Shown here piece by piece: positions 63,728 to 64,000 of a stretch of 64,000 bases of DNA. The stretch comes from Gordonia oryzae. Lineage in GTDB: Bacteria; Actinomycetota; Actinomycetes; Mycobacteriales; Mycobacteriaceae. The DNA is taken from assembly GCF_003797185.1 (NCBI RefSeq), contig NZ_RKMH01000005.1:186001-250000 (forward strand), in the 5' to 3' direction. The notes below the pieces were generated by a model. The model was not told the origin of the DNA. It saw nothing but the letters and a program-made list of their open reading frames with translations, and ran no database searches. The stretch's first letter is position 1. The number at the start of each line of letters is the position of its first letter. Made by a program: the position numbers and the translations under genes.

Positions 63728-63771
63728 GGGAGTGCTCTTTTCGCAAGCTGTGAGATCAGCAGAGGTTTAAA

Positions 63772-63784
63772 CGAATCCGATTCG
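63772..63784. promoter_or_regulatory. Palindrome between the APC permease and the dehydrogenase
   Basis: CGAATC-C-GATTCG in the 155-bp divergent gap, 45 bp upstream of the permease start and within AT-rich sequence (GTTTAAACGAATCCGATT). It is a candidate operator for the nearby TetR protein (59937-60557). Confidence 0.5.
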
Positions 63785-63882
63785 GTTATGAGAATGAGGC
63801 ACGTCACACCCGGTGTCAACAGCAGGCGTGGTCGGGTTCGCGCGGCATGTTCGAGGTCGGTTCAGTCGATACGCTCGGGCCG

Positions 63883-64000
63883 ATGAACACAACGAGGACG
63901 CGACGACGCATCGGTGTCATGGACGGCGACGGAATCGGGCCGGAGATCGTGCCCGTGGCGAGGGAGGTCGTCTCCGCGGCGGGCGCGCTCGTCGGCATTG
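63883..64000 (+). CDS. Isocitrate/isopropylmalate dehydrogenase-family protein (partial, runs off right edge)
   Basis: 39 residues visible from ATG 63883: RRRIGVMDGDGIGPEIVPVA is the nucleotide-binding N-terminus of the beta-decarboxylating dehydrogenase family (leuB, icd, tartrate or homoisocitrate dehydrogenases). Divergent from the APC permease, sharing its AT-rich promoter region. Substrate class cannot be told from the N-terminus; the context suggests a catabolic tartrate/isopropylmalate-like enzyme and not the main leuB. Confidence 0.75.
   Translation, partial: MNTTRTRRRIGVMDGDGIGPEIVPVAREVVSAAGALVGI

Overview
This is high-GC actinobacterial chromosome of the mycolic-acid lineage (Mycobacteriales), most like Gordonia; the genus is an inference. 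The order bioFDB–bsaP–DUF2567–nadA/nadC–hisDCBHA–impA–hisFI–trpE–trpCBA–lgt–pyk–tesB–pdtaR–polA follows the bioF-to-polA neighbourhood of Mycobacterium tuberculosis. GTG starts and 4-bp stop/start overlaps (ATGA, GTGA) are very common. No phage, insertion sequence, rRNA or CRISPR array was seen.

Layout. 0–5.8 kb: a TetR regulator (BioQ-like, cut by the left edge) divergent from a coupled biotin operon bioA-bioF-bioD-bioB-bsaP plus a DUF2567 membrane protein; two matching 17-bp palindromes sit in the divergent promoter. 5.8–9.3 kb: NrtR-type NAD regulator, a long gap ending in a 23-bp palindrome, then nadA-nadC without nadB. 9.6–10.6 kb: secreted mycolyltransferase-like esterase. 10.8–17.9 kb: histidine operon hisD-C-B-H-(small membrane protein)-A-impA-F-I, with in-frame tandem repeats adding tails to HisC and HisF. 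17.9–23.6 kb: tautomerase-like small protein, trpE, trp-associated membrane protein, trpC, trpB, trpA; trpF is absent, as expected when HisA is the bifunctional PriA. 23.7–34.1 kb: lgt (repeat-rich acidic tail), gltB-gltD, pyk, tesB.

34.1–39.0 kb is a decay zone: a broken long-chain acyl-CoA synthetase, a broken FAD oxidoreductase fused to the tail of an ECF41-type sigma factor, a half-length SDR-like protein and a broken SDR, mixed with intact DUF998 and metallo-beta-lactamase-fold genes. 39.1–43.3 kb: a YchJ-like protein and the protocatechuate operon pcaH-G-B-C with a divergent IclR regulator and its probable palindromic operator. 43.3–45.7 kb: glycosyltransferase remnant, DUF2461 protein and low-information sequence. 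45.7–49.6 kb: agmatine deiminase plus amidase, divergent from a TetR gene, with two perfect TATTGA-N8-TCAATA operators. At 50.0 kb is a tRNA with CAA anticodon and an unusually short variable region. 50.2–56.3 kb: ANTAR response regulator pdtaR and a complete branched-chain amino-acid ABC transporter livKHMGF with a strong hairpin between livK and livH. 56.4–59.9 kb: GNAT remnant, polA, and an anchored SPOR-like protein. 59.9–64 kb: TetR, YtcJ-type amidohydrolase, APC permease and the start of a divergent isocitrate/isopropylmalate-type dehydrogenase.

Most of the window is core anabolism. The most unusual features are the tandem repeats inside hisC and hisF, the decay zone, the paired TetR operators at the agmatine/amidase locus, the tRNA shape, and nadA-nadC without nadB. 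I found no convincing wholly new multi-gene system.
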